Origin: Alphaproteobacteria bacterium
Lineage (GTDB): Bacteria > Pseudomonadota > Alphaproteobacteria > Paracaedibacterales > CAIULA01
Assembly: GCA_019751935.1 (NCBI GenBank)
Contig: JAIEMR010000197.1
Span: 1 to 5,477, forward strand
Length of the DNA stretch: 5,477 nt
Direction of reading: 5' to 3'
The notes beneath the pieces were generated by a model. The model was not told the origin of the DNA. It saw only the letters and a list, made by a program, of their open reading frames with translations, and ran no database searches. Of this stretch, positions 5,280 to 5,477 are shown in pieces; the first letter of the stretch is position 1, and each line of letters begins with the position of its first letter. Position numbers and translations under genes: made by a program.

Positions 5280-5477
5280 ATGGATAGTCAGAATATTCGA
5301 ATAAAGCTCCAAGCATACGATCATCGTCTGTTGGATCAGTCCGTAAAGGAAATCGTGAATACTGCAAAAAGAACAGGGGCACAAGTTCGTGGCCCTATTC
5401 CGATGCCAACACGTATTCAAAGGTATACAGTTAACAGATCGCCCCATATTGACAAAAAATCTCGTGAGCAATTTGAG
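5280..5477 (+). CDS. rpsJ: Small ribosomal subunit protein S10 (NusE), 3' end outside window
   Basis: S10 is a 30S head protein and, as NusE, a partner of NusB in transcription antitermination. The first 66 codons are present out of roughly 102 usual for the family. Conserved landmarks include IRIKLQAYDHRLLDQ (6-20), AKRTGAQVRGPIP (29-41), PTR (43-45) and SPHIDKKSREQF (54-65), and alignment to E. coli S10 needs no gaps. The ATG at 5280 gives an N-terminus of the normal length. The ribosome binding site is weak (TGAG, about 8 bp upstream). The gene begins 20 bp after the tuf stop with no terminator, so it is probably co-transcribed with tuf. N52 replaces a leucine found in E. coli. The frame is open to the window edge. 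Confidence 0.98.
   Translation, partial: MDSQNIRIKLQAYDHRLLDQSVKEIVNTAKRTGAQVRGPIPMPTRIQRYTVNRSPHIDKKSREQFE

Noticed and set aside
4876..5471. Long minus-strand frames opposite tuf and rpsJ (also 4548-4898)
   Set aside because: They are antisense to strongly conserved EF-Tu and S10 coding sequence and have no recognisable domain; they arise from the base composition of the sense genes.

Overview
The window looks like a moderately AT-rich alphaproteobacterial chromosome, most likely from a Rickettsiales- or Holosporales-like (host-associated) lineage. Four things point there: the HAD hydrolase belongs to a family I know mainly from Alphaproteobacteria; a remnant EAL-domain protein resembles alphaproteobacterial TipF; EF-Tu carries a PHCNIGTIGH-type N-terminus; and tRNA-Tyr, tRNA-Gly, tuf and rpsJ sit in the order I recall from Rickettsia. 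This placement is an inference from content and needs a phylogeny. Most of the window is housekeeping. I see no CRISPR array, insertion sequence, phage gene or defence system.

Layout. Bases 1-80 are the 3' end of a gene with an Ala/Pro/Thr/Val-rich tail built on a 21-nt tandem repeat, closed by a strong intrinsic terminator (101-124). radA (193-1551, +) follows and encodes the complete RadA/Sms recombination ATPase. It converges on a two-gene minus-strand operon. The intervening 140-bp spacer holds two diverged copies of one palindromic element in opposite orientation (1571-1595 and 1651-1675), with compensatory base changes in their stems.

The minus-strand operon, in transcription order, is a membrane-anchored protein with a degenerate EAL-like domain (3666-2569) followed by a TIGR01459-type HAD-IIA hydrolase (2576-1692). 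The two genes overlap by 8 bp, so translational coupling is likely. A candidate promoter for the operon lies at 3745-3717.

Divergent from that operon is a translation-machinery block on the plus strand: an AT-rich upstream tract and a TTGACA box, tRNA-Tyr(GUA) (3853-3938), tRNA-Gly(UCC) (3944-4017), tuf (4069-5259) and the first 66 codons of rpsJ (5280 to the window end). No terminator interrupts it, so tRNAs and tuf may be co-transcribed and read into the S10 ribosomal-protein operon.

The two observations most worth following are the palindromic pair and the EAL-like protein, which has lost every catalytic signature while keeping the fold's apparent landmarks.
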